A stretch of 56,399 bases of DNA from Actinobacteria bacterium HGW-Actinobacteria-7 (GTDB taxonomy: Bacteria > Actinomycetota > Coriobacteriia > Anaerosomatales > PHET01), in NCBI GenBank assembly GCA_002841275.1, contig PHET01000015.1:8834-65232 (forward strand), in the 5' to 3' direction. A program made the translations under genes and the position numbers. Position 1 is the first letter of the stretch, and each line of letters opens with the position of its first letter. Positions 41,996 to 49,278 of the stretch are shown piece by piece. A model generated the notes under the pieces. The model searched no databases. It saw only the letters and a program-made list of their open reading frames with translations, and was not told the origin of the DNA.

Positions 41996-43282
41996 CTACT
42001 TCGTCGGGTCGTTCACCACACCCAAGAACAGCATCGCTCCACTCTGCTCATCGACGATGGCGAACAAATACGGACGGTCACAGACGATCCGCGGCTTTGG
42101 GGGGGACTCCTCCACCCCGAGCCACCGGAGTCCCACGATTGTCGCGGCTGCTGCCTCAGTGCCCTTCTCGTCAACCGTGACCCTTGTCTTGTGGCGCACT
42201 TCGCCAATAGATATCTGCTGATCAGCCACACCCGAGAATTGAGCATTGTCTGGGTCGAACGCCCGGGACATACCCATTGCATCGAGTTCCTTCTCCAGAC
42301 GCGCAGTGAGGTCCACGTCGATCTTTGGCAACCCCAGGACGACCTCGGTCACGCCCTCAGACCGCATGCCCTTCCTCAGGTCGGAAAGCCCGCTCGCGCC
42401 CAGGCTATCCATGGCAGCGTCAACGTCAACTCCTGGCTTGGGCAACAGAATGTAGAATCCGGTGTCGTTGCCCTCGTACGCGAGCCTCGTACCCTGAACT
42501 GCCGCGTTCTGCGCATAGGGCATCGGCCTGGTAGCGTGCATCATGTCGACTTCAACCTTCGCCCCGTCGGCACGCATGAAGTCCTGCTTGTATGTGGACT
42601 CGTGCTCGAAGGGCGTGATCCAATCCCCTTTGAAGTACACCGCGTTCGCGAGATAGAGAATAGTGTCGGAGGGAACCTCCTCCACGATTCGTGTGATCAT
42701 GCCGTGGGTGTTCTTCGCAACCCACCCATTGATCGCGCCGGCGACATCGTCGTTGGCGAAGTCAAGCGTGGACACCTGGGCACCAAAGTAGTCGCGATCT
42801 GTGTCGATGAACCGCTTCTTGAACGCGACGCTCTGGCGCGCCCACAGAGAGTTCGCAATCGCCAGCGTCTGATCAGGCTGTCGCTCGGCGAGCGCGGACA
42901 GCAGCGAGGCCCATTGCTGGTTGGCCTCTTTTGCGCTCATTGAATCGGTGTGCAGGACGCCCCGCATCTGCTGCTTGGTCTCGCCCTTCGCGCCGTTGAC
43001 TGTCATCGACAGCGCGGCGTGGACAGAAACGGGCGACACAATCACGTTGCCGCTCGTCTCGTTGGCTGCTACGCAGGCCTTGAGCAGGTCGAGTCCGAAC
43101 TCATTGATTGCCCCAGTCAGCGGCTCGGTGGATTGTATCTGCGCATCGGCTTTGAGCGGTTGGCCGGACGGAACCAGCGTGGCCGCGGCAAGTGTCGAGG
43201 CCGCACACCCTGAGAGGGCGAATAGTGTCGCTGCGGCGGCAACGCCGCATATCGTCGCGACCAACGGACTGAAACGCTTCAT
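41996..43282 (-). CDS. serpin-family protease inhibitor, lipoprotein
   Basis: A 428-residue serpin. The start MKRFSPLVAT has GGAGG 8 nt upstream; lipobox ALSGC (about residue 25) anchors it outside the cell. The serpin core is complete: NVIVSPVSVHAALSMTVNG, YLANAVYFKGDWITPF, TGFYILLPKPG, LGLPKIDVDLTARLE and DRPYLFAIVDEQSGAMLFLG. The reactive loop carries the inhibitory hinge EKGTEAAAAT. Counting P17 from that Glu puts P1 at Leu and P1' at Gly (RWL-GV), suggesting a chymotrypsin/elastase-like target. The small Ala side chains of the hinge favour true inhibition. It lies downstream of another lipoprotein gene with a terminator between them. Confidence 0.94.
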   Translation of the reverse strand: MKRFSPLVATICGVAAAATLFALSGCAASTLAAATLVPSGQPLKADAQIQSTEPLTGAINEFGLDLLKACVAANETSGNVIVSPVSVHAALSMTVNGAKGETKQQMRGVLHTDSMSAKEANQQWASLLSALAERQPDQTLAIANSLWARQSVAFKKRFIDTDRDYFGAQVSTLDFANDDVAGAINGWVAKNTHGMITRIVEEVPSDTILYLANAVYFKGDWITPFEHESTYKQDFMRADGAKVEVDMMHATRPMPYAQNAAVQGTRLAYEGNDTGFYILLPKPGVDVDAAMDSLGASGLSDLRKGMRSEGVTEVVLGLPKIDVDLTARLEKELDAMGMSRAFDPDNAQFSGVADQQISIGEVRHKTRVTVDEKGTEAAAATIVGLRWLGVEESPPKPRIVCDRPYLFAIVDEQSGAMLFLGVVNDPTK

Positions 43283-43396
43283 ATCGGCCCCCTCCAGAGA
43301 AACGCACGCCTGTTGGACGCGGCATCCCGTACTCCTGCCTTCCCCCACCGCCACACTGTCCCATATCCCCTCTTCTGGGTCATCGCCAAGTAGCGA

Positions 43397-43428
43397 ATGA
43401 GGCCCCGCGACGTTCCACGGGGCCTCAT
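43397..43428 (-). terminator. hairpin terminator downstream of the lipoprotein gene
   Basis: ATGAGGCCCCG and CGGGGCCTCAT form a perfect 11-bp stem with a 10-nt loop, about 45 nt after the stop of the 201-residue lipoprotein gene and upstream of the serpin start. The following bases (TCGCTACTT on the minus strand) are only mildly T-rich. Confidence 0.7.
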
Positions 43429-43472
43429 CAGATTCTGCTTCAATGCCGCACGCCACACGCTGGTGCGTCGCG

Positions 43473-44078
43473 CTAGTTCTTGCGGATGGACGCCTCACCG
43501 GTCGAAGCGTTCACGTTCACGGGGCTGGTAGTCACGCCACTTTCGCCGGGATCGAACTGAACCGACCACACGAACGGCTCGACCGTCGAGGTGACTCCCT
43601 CGGGCTTGTAGGTCGTGAGGCCCATCACGTAGGCCAGCGGTACGCCTTTGCCGCCACCGGCCGTGAATGCCTTGGTGTACGCCTCGTCGCTATCGATCTT
43701 CCACGTTTCGAGTCCGGGTACTGCCGCCCACTGAGTCTTGTCCAGGCCCGCAGTACCATACTCCTCGGAACCCATCGACTTGCCTCCCGCCATGTACACG
43801 ACGTAGGTCTTGTCCGACGTAGGCGAGCCGAACAGGAATGCCCATGTCGGGGTGCCGGTGGGTTCCACACCCTGGACGGTCTGCACGAGAAGCAGCTTCG
43901 CATCGGGCGCGGTCGTTGACAGGGCTGACTGCGCCACCGCGAGACTCCCAAGCGCGGAGGGCCCGTTCTCGACGACCGGAGCGGCCTTCTTGCCGCATCC
44001 TGCGAGCAGCGCCATCGCCAAGGCGAGCACCGCCACCAGTACGACCCCGATGAGTCGTGTCCGCCGCCTGCTGATCAT
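43473..44078 (-). CDS. hypothetical lipoprotein
   Basis: A 201-residue lipoprotein. The start MISRRRTRLIGVVLVAV follows GGGAGG (8-nt gap); lipobox LLAGC (Cys-28). The mature part begins at GKKAAP and has an alternating beta pattern: DAKLLLVQTVQGVEPTGTP, TPTWAFLFGSPTSDKTYVVY, LAYVMGLTTYKPEG and a C-terminal strand pair ending VNVNASTGEASIRKN. The last part resembles PepSY-type repeats (D/N-x-x-T-G), but the match is weak. Function unknown. Confidence 0.85.
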   Translation of the reverse strand: MISRRRTRLIGVVLVAVLALAMALLAGCGKKAAPVVENGPSALGSLAVAQSALSTTAPDAKLLLVQTVQGVEPTGTPTWAFLFGSPTSDKTYVVYMAGGKSMGSEEYGTAGLDKTQWAAVPGLETWKIDSDEAYTKAFTAGGGKGVPLAYVMGLTTYKPEGVTSTVEPFVWSVQFDPGESGVTTSPVNVNASTGEASIRKN

Positions 44079-44214
44079 GAATGCTCCTCCCATTGGTGAA
44101 ACAAGTAAGTGCCTCTTCGGCAAGCGTGAATCCTACTCGTGTACGCCCGGTTCTGCATCCCCCCGGCGACGTAGCCGCCTCATACGCCCCACGCAGTACA
44201 AAGCCCAGCAGCCC

Positions 44215-44856
44215 CTATCCGGCGTCAAGCGCGCTCGAGAGGGTGGGCAGATCGAAGCACTCGCCGAGAATCTCCAGCGCGGCTTGAGCCGCGAGCCGGT
44301 AGCCGCGCGCATTGGGGTGCGTGAAGTCGGCACTCAGGTTCTGGCGCTCACTGGCGACGGCGAAGTCCTCGAAGTCGAGCAGGCATGCGCCGAAACGAGC
44401 GCTCACCTCACGGATGACCGCATTGACCGCCGAGATGCGCCCGAAGTACAGCCGCCACGACTCGCGAATCTCCACACCCGAGGCCTCGATCGCGGAACGG
44501 ATATCCGGGTAGGCGAAGGTGATGAGCTGCGCTCCGGCATCGGTCACCGCTTGCGCCAACTCGGTGTACTCGCGTTCGAATCGCAGGGCGGTCCAGTCGA
44601 CCGCCCGCGCATCGTTGCCGCCAATGGTGACACTCACCAGCCCCGGCCGCGCCTCGACGACGATGGGTATCTGGTCGCGCAACACATCGCTCGTCGTTGT
44701 CCCGCACACCGCGATGTTCCGGTACTCAAGCACGGAATCCACCGAGACAAGCGCCTCGGCGACCAGATCCGCCCAACTACGGCACTCCAGCTCCGGCACA
44801 GCATCACCGTGGCCCACGGTGATGCTGTCGCCAATGGCCATGTACGTCTTCCACAC
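44215..44856 (-). CDS. SGNH/GDSL hydrolase
   Basis: A 213-residue cytoplasmic esterase-fold enzyme. Block I is AIGDSITVGHGD (catalytic Ser), block III VTIGGNDAR and block V SADFTHPNARGY (catalytic Asp and His): a complete triad. It probably hydrolyses an acyl or acetyl ester such as a lysophospholipid, thioester or carbohydrate ester; the substrate cannot be told. It starts at GTG with GGAAGG 8 nt upstream. No signal peptide. Confidence 0.92.
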   Translation of the reverse strand: MWKTYMAIGDSITVGHGDAVPELECRSWADLVAEALVSVDSVLEYRNIAVCGTTTSDVLRDQIPIVVEARPGLVSVTIGGNDARAVDWTALRFEREYTELAQAVTDAGAQLITFAYPDIRSAIEASGVEIRESWRLYFGRISAVNAVIREVSARFGACLLDFEDFAVASERQNLSADFTHPNARGYRLAAQAALEILGECFDLPTLSSALDAG

Positions 44857-44918
44857 AGGCGGGACCTTCCGGGTGATGTGAGCGGACAGCGCAGCGACAA
44901 CAACGCTGCTGCCCGATT

Positions 44919-45059
44919 CTACCCTTGTTTCGGCGACGATTCGGCCTCCATAGCCACCTTGCGATTGCGCGCAAGAAGGGGCTTCGCATCGCCGTGCAGC
45001 ATGAAGTAGTACAGCGCACTGCCAAGGACGATGGCCGAGTAGCCCGTCAGGTCACGCAC
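44919..45059 (-). CDS. possible small membrane protein
   Basis: A 46-codon open frame from GTG, reading VRDLTGYSAIVLGSALYYFM with one short hydrophobic stretch, then basic KPLLARNRK and an acidic tail to TAG. GGGGGAG lies directly against the GTG, too close for a normal site, so translation might depend on coupling with the preceding gene, whose stop is 17 nt upstream. Codon use is normal. No family recognised. Confidence 0.3.
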   Translation of the reverse strand: MRDLTGYSAIVLGSALYYFMLHGDAKPLLARNRKVAMEAESSPKQG

Positions 45060-45076
45060 CTCCCCCGATACCGTGC

Positions 45077-45523
45077 CTACTCGCAGTAGACCCGCACCTT
45101 CTCACCGTTCTTACCATCCACGTTGACTTCCATCTCGCGCAGCGCCTCGATCAGCTCTTCGATGTCCTCCGGCTTGAAGTTGGTGAAGTCGATCGACATC
45201 CCGCTTTCGGCCATCTGCTGGTTGATCTGCTCCATCGCCTGTGGCGGGATGAGCGACGTCAGCTTCAAGCCCGAGCGCACCAGCGCGAGCGGTATCTTCA
45301 CGTCAACCTTCTCTCCCTCCTCGCCGTCCACCTTCACGTGGAGGAACTTGGGCAACGCATTGAGCAGCGGCGTCGGGTCGCCCGTGATCGCCGGCATGGT
45401 CGAGCCCGTGGTGGCGGTGTTCGGCGTACGCGACTCCAGCGCGTCGAGCAGGCTTTCGGCCTCCTCGGCAGTGATCTTTCCTTCAGCGAGCATCCTCAGG
45501 ATGCGGGCACGGTCCTCACTCAT
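45077..45523 (-). CDS. SHOCT-like regulatory-cassette protein
   Basis: A 148-residue protein. The start MSEDRARILRMLAEGKITAEE contains the short helical (M/L)-L-x-x-G-K-(I/V)-(T/S)-x-(E/D)-E-A motif of SHOCT-like/YvlB-like proteins that sit beside DUF2089 regulators. The rest is predicted mixed alpha/beta (KFLHVKVDGEEGEKVDVKIP, FKPEDIEELIEALREMEVNV) with a repeated V-x-V-D-G-x-x-G-E-K-V motif at both ends. Third gene of the cassette with DUF2089 and a small membrane protein. Confidence 0.8.
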   Translation of the reverse strand: MSEDRARILRMLAEGKITAEEAESLLDALESRTPNTATTGSTMPAITGDPTPLLNALPKFLHVKVDGEEGEKVDVKIPLALVRSGLKLTSLIPPQAMEQINQQMAESGMSIDFTNFKPEDIEELIEALREMEVNVDGKNGEKVRVYCE

Positions 45524-45539
45524 CGTAATCACCCTTCTC

Positions 45540-45821
45540 TCACACGAGGTCTATCTCGACCACGTTCTCTTCCGTACGGATGGATACCAACGTTCCTCGC
45601 AACGCCCCCAGCACACCGAAGGTGCTGAACAGCAACAGCGTGTAGTGGTGGTAGCTCTGACCCGCCAGGAAGAGGGCGATGTCGACCACCAGCGCAATCA
45701 GCAGTACAAGCACGACGATGGGCAGAAGTATCAGCCACACCAGGAACAGCGGGAGCCACAACCCGATGCCGGGCCGAGCCTGCGTGCCGACGCGCACATA
45801 CAGAAGCATCGGCGGGAACAT
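45540..45821 (-). CDS. small membrane protein of the DUF2089 cassette
   Basis: A 93-residue protein with one long or two short hydrophobic helices (about 20-52, LWLPLFLVWLILLPIVVL onward) and a second, weaker segment (about 60-75). The C-terminus (LRGTLVSIRTEENVVEIDL) is polar. Its start overlaps the DUF2089 stop by one base (TGATG), so it is translationally coupled. Similar small membrane proteins accompany DUF2089 and SHOCT-like genes; function unknown. Confidence 0.82.
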   Translation of the reverse strand: MFPPMLLYVRVGTQARPGIGLWLPLFLVWLILLPIVVLVLLIALVVDIALFLAGQSYHHYTLLLFSTFGVLGALRGTLVSIRTEENVVEIDLV

Positions 45822-46192
45822 CAGCGCCTCAACCTCCCCGCAGCCTCGCCCGCTGTGATCTCACCGCGCTCCAGCATCGCCAACACGTCCTGTGAGTCAT
45901 CATGCGACGGCTCCGGTACAGCAACCTGCACCAGACTCAGCTGATCGGCGATGCGGTTCAAGCGGTTCTTCACTGTGGGATAGCTCACGCCGAAGGCCTT
46001 CTCCATGTCCTTGATCGAACCGTGGCTGCGCACGAACTCGCTCACGAAAACCTGGTCCTCATAACGCAGTCGGGCAAGCGGTGGTAGCTCGAACTCGCCT
46101 TCGATCGCCACACCGCTGTCCAACCGCACGCGCGTGATCGTGAAGGGTCGCTCCCCCGTAAGGTCCGTCAACTCGTGCCACTCGTTGCTCAT
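45821..46192 (-). CDS. DUF2089-family DNA-binding regulator
   Basis: A 123-residue protein; the start at MSNEWHELTD has GAGGTGG 7 nt upstream. It shows the DUF2089 signature: GEFELPPLARLRYEDQVFV, then SEFVRSHGSIKDMEKAFGVS and YPTVKNRLNRIADQL, a helix-turn-helix of sigma-70-region-4-like type. The classical N-terminal zinc-ribbon Cys are absent. The C-terminal AMLERGEITAGEAAGRL repeats the SHOCT-like motif of its neighbour. It probably controls its own operon, whose promoter holds operator-like palindromes. Confidence 0.9.
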   Translation of the reverse strand: MSNEWHELTDLTGERPFTITRVRLDSGVAIEGEFELPPLARLRYEDQVFVSEFVRSHGSIKDMEKAFGVSYPTVKNRLNRIADQLSLVQVAVPEPSHDDSQDVLAMLERGEITAGEAAGRLRR

Positions 46193-46225
46193 CGCGTCCA
46201 CCTCAATCATTCGGTTCCTGAATGT

Positions 46226-46268
46226 ATAGTAGGATGCAATATTGATAAAGTCAATGTATCACTTGATA
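46226..46268 (-). promoter_or_regulatory. near-consensus sigma-70 promoter with operator-like repeats
   Basis: On the minus strand TTGACT (complement of 46249-46254) and TACTAT (complement of 46226-46231) are separated by exactly 17 nt. Immediately upstream, TATCA-AG-TGATA (46257-46268) is a perfect palindrome, and TTGA-CTTTA-TCAA overlaps the -35 box. It drives the DUF2089 cassette and is well placed for autoregulation. Confidence 0.8.
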
Positions 46269-46388
46269 ATCTTCATTTGGCTCTTGGCTGTTGACGGGCA
46301 GTGTGGGGAGTATGGGTAGGCCCAGCCGTGGGTCGGGACTTCGAACTCCGCACCGTCGGGTATGAACCGATAAGCGAAAGGAGTTGCT

Positions 46389-47000
46389 ATGAATCACAAC
46401 CAGATGGTTGTTGGTCTTGCAACCTGTCTCTGTGTGGTCGCGCTGGCGGCGAACGCAGGATGCTCGAACCCGACAATAACCGACAGCAGCCCGAACAACC
46501 GCGGCGGCATGATGGGCGGGAATGGTTCCAGCGGCGGCTCGGGGAATGGGCCGAACGGCAACCCGGGTGGCGGGATGATGGGCAATGGCAACCCGGGAGG
46601 CCAGGGCAATGGCAACAGCGGCACGGGGAGCTACGCATCCGACGGTGAGCGCATCTACCTCACGGGCGTAGGCGCCGACGGCCGCGACATCTCCCGAACC
46701 GCGCCCGCCGTGTCGCAGGGCTCTCTGATGATGGGCGGCGGCGGATGCGGCTCGTGTCATGCGGCCGATGGACGAGGCGCGACGATCAAGATGATGATGG
46801 GAACGGCAATCGAGGCGCCCGACATCACCTATGACGCACTCATCAAGGAAGGCTTCACGGACGCCACCATTCAGAAGGCGATCGTCGATGGGCTGGATGA
46901 GGCCGGAAAGCCGCTCGAAGACGCCATGCCTCGCTGGCGGATGAACAGCGCGGATATGAATGCGACGATCGCCTATCTCAAGGTGCTGAGCGCGCAGTAG
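46389..47000 (+). CDS. monohaem cytochrome c lipoprotein with Gly/Asn/Met-rich linker
   Basis: A 203-residue exported protein. Signal peptide with lipobox ANAGC (Cys-25), then about 55 residues of Gly/Asn/Ser with repeated GGMMG and NGNPGG blocks. The folded part starts at SYASDGERIYLTGVG, has a single haem-attachment motif CGSCH at about residue 118 and a late MPRWRMN that can supply the axial Met. It resembles small class I cytochromes c. It should carry electrons at the outer face of the membrane. AAAGGAG lies 6 nt before the ATG. No other cytochrome c gene is nearby. Confidence 0.92.
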   Translation: MNHNQMVVGLATCLCVVALAANAGCSNPTITDSSPNNRGGMMGGNGSSGGSGNGPNGNPGGGMMGNGNPGGQGNGNSGTGSYASDGERIYLTGVGADGRDISRTAPAVSQGSLMMGGGGCGSCHAADGRGATIKMMMGTAIEAPDITYDALIKEGFTDATIQKAIVDGLDEAGKPLEDAMPRWRMNSADMNATIAYLKVLSAQ

Positions 47001-47050
47001 CGGTCACGGCACCGGCGCTCTCTCGGCCAGCCCAACCGGGGCAGTTCCGA

Positions 47051-47497
47051 TCACCCCTCGGTGCCGACCCCCATGGCCGAAATCGCTGCAGCATCGGGCT
47101 CGCGCCACTTCCACGCGGACCCGATGATCAACAGCGCGCATGAAACCTGCACCACCGTGAAGAAGATGCCATGCGGAGAGGTCGATGAACCACCGGCGAC
47201 GTATGCGATCGTGACTATTCCCGCCACGATGTTCGCCCACCGATTCGCTCGATGCTTCAGCACCCGGGAGAGGACGATCATGGCGATCGGAACCTCAGTC
47301 AGTACTGCAGCTACCAGCAAGAAGCCCGGAGTGATCTGGACTTCGCCGGCGTGTCCCGCCATCACTTCGCTCAGGAATCCGGGATACATGAACGAGAGGA
47401 TATCCGCGAAGACCATGTTGAACATGATGAACACCCATAGCATTGAGAGTCTCACCGGCATGCTTGGCGTTTCGGCGGTCCGTTCGTTTCCGTTCAT
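47051..47497 (-). CDS. DUF6326-like membrane protein
   Basis: A 148-residue protein with about four membrane helices: LSMLWVFIMFNMVFADILSF, GFLLVAAVLTEVPIAMIVLS, WANIVAGIVTIAYVAGG and FFTVVQVSCALLIIGSAW. ADILSFMYPG after helix 1 is the pattern of the DUF6326 family. Function unknown. It follows the DUF4386 gene on the same strand by about 60 nt and may be co-regulated by the TetR gene beyond it. Confidence 0.8.
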   Translation of the reverse strand: MNGNERTAETPSMPVRLSMLWVFIMFNMVFADILSFMYPGFLSEVMAGHAGEVQITPGFLLVAAVLTEVPIAMIVLSRVLKHRANRWANIVAGIVTIAYVAGGSSTSPHGIFFTVVQVSCALLIIGSAWKWREPDAAAISAMGVGTEG

Positions 47498-47559
47498 TGT
47501 CTACTCCACTCTCGAGCGCGGCTGACGAGTCACCCGCGACCAATATGTGCTGAAGCCCG

Positions 47560-48327
47560 CTATGCGAGACCTGGGTCTCCCGTTGTCGTGCGTGGCCTTG
47601 ACCCAAGACGCTCCGACTGCGCGGCATTCGCCGATGCAAGCGAGCCCTGCTCGGCTTGCGTTGCCTTCGTCCTCATCAGTGCGACACCGATCCAGACGAA
47701 CCAGACGATCTGCAGCAGCCCAAACGCGTAGGCGGCATCGTGCACCGGGGGCACGACGGAGGCGAGGCCACTCACACCGATGACCATACCGAGCCAGCCC
47801 AGTGCCTTTGGAAGTGCGCCGCTTCGCAGGGCAATCCAGCTGACCAGTAGGACCCACAGACCGCCGAGGAACTCGCCGCCAGCTCCTCCGAGAGCGTTCG
47901 TGATGGGTTCGACCGACTGCCACACCACTTGGGCCTGCGTCGGGTCCGTCTTGACCAGGGCAATCACGGTGGTCATGCCGTAGTTCCACACCATCCCGCT
48001 TGTCACGAGGGCGAACGACCACAACAGACCCACGGCGGTGGCGATGCGCGCCGTGGAGGGCGCGTAGGCGCGCAGCCTGTCGTACAACGCGAATGCCAGC
48101 ACCCCGAGCACGACTCCGAAGAACACGTAGGTGACGAGGTACATCGTGTACATGCTGGCATAGTTGCCGACGATGACCGCGACCTTGTCGGCACCGGTGG
48201 TGGCACCCTGGTAGTCCACCACGAGCAGGAAGTAAGGCATCGCAGCGATATAGGCGAGCGCGAGATAGAGTGCTGCCATGCCTCCCGCCTTCTGCCGCCT
48301 GGCGTCATCGCGGGTCAGAGTCTTCAT
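47560..48327 (-). CDS. DUF4386-family membrane protein
   Basis: A 255-residue protein. The start MKTLTRDDARRQKAGG has GGAGGGGA upstream; a long upstream extension in frame is rejected because it covers the promoter. About six helices are expected (AALYLALAYIAAMPYFLLV, YLVTYVFFGVVLGVLAFAL, IATAVGLLWSFALVTSGMV, EFLGGLWVLLVSWIAL, GWLGMVIGVSGLA, FGLLQIVWFVWIGVALM). It matches DUF4386, a family of unknown function. The C-terminal ~30 residues are polar. It is divergent from a TetR gene over a palindrome-bearing promoter. Confidence 0.88.
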   Translation of the reverse strand: MKTLTRDDARRQKAGGMAALYLALAYIAAMPYFLLVVDYQGATTGADKVAVIVGNYASMYTMYLVTYVFFGVVLGVLAFALYDRLRAYAPSTARIATAVGLLWSFALVTSGMVWNYGMTTVIALVKTDPTQAQVVWQSVEPITNALGGAGGEFLGGLWVLLVSWIALRSGALPKALGWLGMVIGVSGLASVVPPVHDAAYAFGLLQIVWFVWIGVALMRTKATQAEQGSLASANAAQSERLGSRPRTTTGDPGLA

Positions 48328-48383
48328 TGCTATCCCCTCCTCATCAGGCCCCGACGCGCTTGCGCGCCGGGCAACAAACGATA

Positions 48384-48440
48384 TACTTACTAAGTAAGTA
48401 ACGTCAGTATTCCACTTACTAAGTAAGTACGTCAACCCCA
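48384..48440 (-). promoter_or_regulatory. tandem promoters with TetR-type palindromes as spacers
   Basis: Two copies of the perfect palindrome ACTTACTAAGTAAGT lie at 48385-48399 and 48414-48428, 29 bp centre to centre. On the minus strand each forms a -35/-10 spacer: TTGACG, 17 nt, GAATAC for the upstream copy, and CTGACG, 16 nt, TATATC for the downstream one. The pair lies 22 nt before the tetR start and about 57 nt before the DUF4386 start. Confidence 0.8.
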
Positions 48441-48450
48441 CCGGAGAAGA

Positions 48451-49155
48451 ATGCCTAGAACAACTCGCAAAGACACCGAGCAGCCCGGATCGCGCCCTCC
48501 CCTGAGTCGGAACCGGATCCTTGCCGCTGCGGTAGAGATCGCCGATGAGCGCGGGGTCAGCGCGCTCACCATGCGCGAGGTGGCGTCGAGGCTCGGCGTG
48601 GAAGCGATGTCGCTGTACAACCACGTCTCGAACAAGGATGACATCCTCGATGGGATGGTCGATCTCGTGGCCGAGCAGTTCGACCTGCCACAGGACGTGG
48701 ACGACTGGCGCGAAGCGATGCGCCGCCGAGCGGTATCCGCTCACGAGGTCTTCGGACGCCACCCCTGGGCGCCAATGCTCTTCGACTCGCGCGGGTCAAG
48801 CGGTCCGTCCGGACTGCGCTACTTCGACTGGGTTCTGGGTGTGCTACTACGGGCCGGGTTCTCGATAGACGCCGCGCCGCGCGCGTTCTCGCTGCTCGAC
48901 AGCTACATCTATGGCTTCGGCATCCAGCAGTTCAACTTCTCGGCTGGTGGCGACGAGTCACCCGAAGAGAGGGCCGAAGCAATCCTCGAGTACATCCCGG
49001 CGGAGACGTACCCGTACCTGCACCAGATGGCGTCGCATGCGATGCAGATCGGCTACGACGCCGAGGCGGACTTCGACTTCGGACTCGAGATCATCCTCGA
49101 CGGGCTGGATCGGATCCTCGCCGAGTCGCGTTCTGGCTCGAGCGTATCCGGCTGA
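48451..49155 (+). CDS. TetR/AcrR-family transcriptional regulator
   Basis: A 234-residue repressor-type protein. The N-terminal helix-turn-helix is LSRNRILAAAVEIADERGVS, then ALTMREVASRLGVEAMSLY and NHVSNKDDILDGMVDLV, the clear TetR DNA-binding fold. The C-terminal domain (TetR_C_1-like) has the ligand-pocket helices. GGAG lies 4 nt before the ATG. It is divergent from the DUF4386 gene and probably represses both it and itself through the two palindromes. The ligand is unknown. Confidence 0.94.
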   Translation: MPRTTRKDTEQPGSRPPLSRNRILAAAVEIADERGVSALTMREVASRLGVEAMSLYNHVSNKDDILDGMVDLVAEQFDLPQDVDDWREAMRRRAVSAHEVFGRHPWAPMLFDSRGSSGPSGLRYFDWVLGVLLRAGFSIDAAPRAFSLLDSYIYGFGIQQFNFSAGGDESPEERAEAILEYIPAETYPYLHQMASHAMQIGYDAEADFDFGLEIILDGLDRILAESRSGSSVSG

Positions 49156-49278
49156 CAGCCAGACCCAAAGCCGCGATTGCCGCAGATCTTCGGGCGGGCC
49201 AAGCGGTGGAGATGGGGAGACTGGGGGCCGCACAGAGGGCCGAGCCGGGAAGCGACTGAGCCTACTGGGCGCACAACT

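Noticed and set aside
48328-48762. Upstream extension of the first DUF4386 gene
   Set aside because: It would run through the two palindromes and the start of the divergent tetR gene and contains no membrane or domain features.
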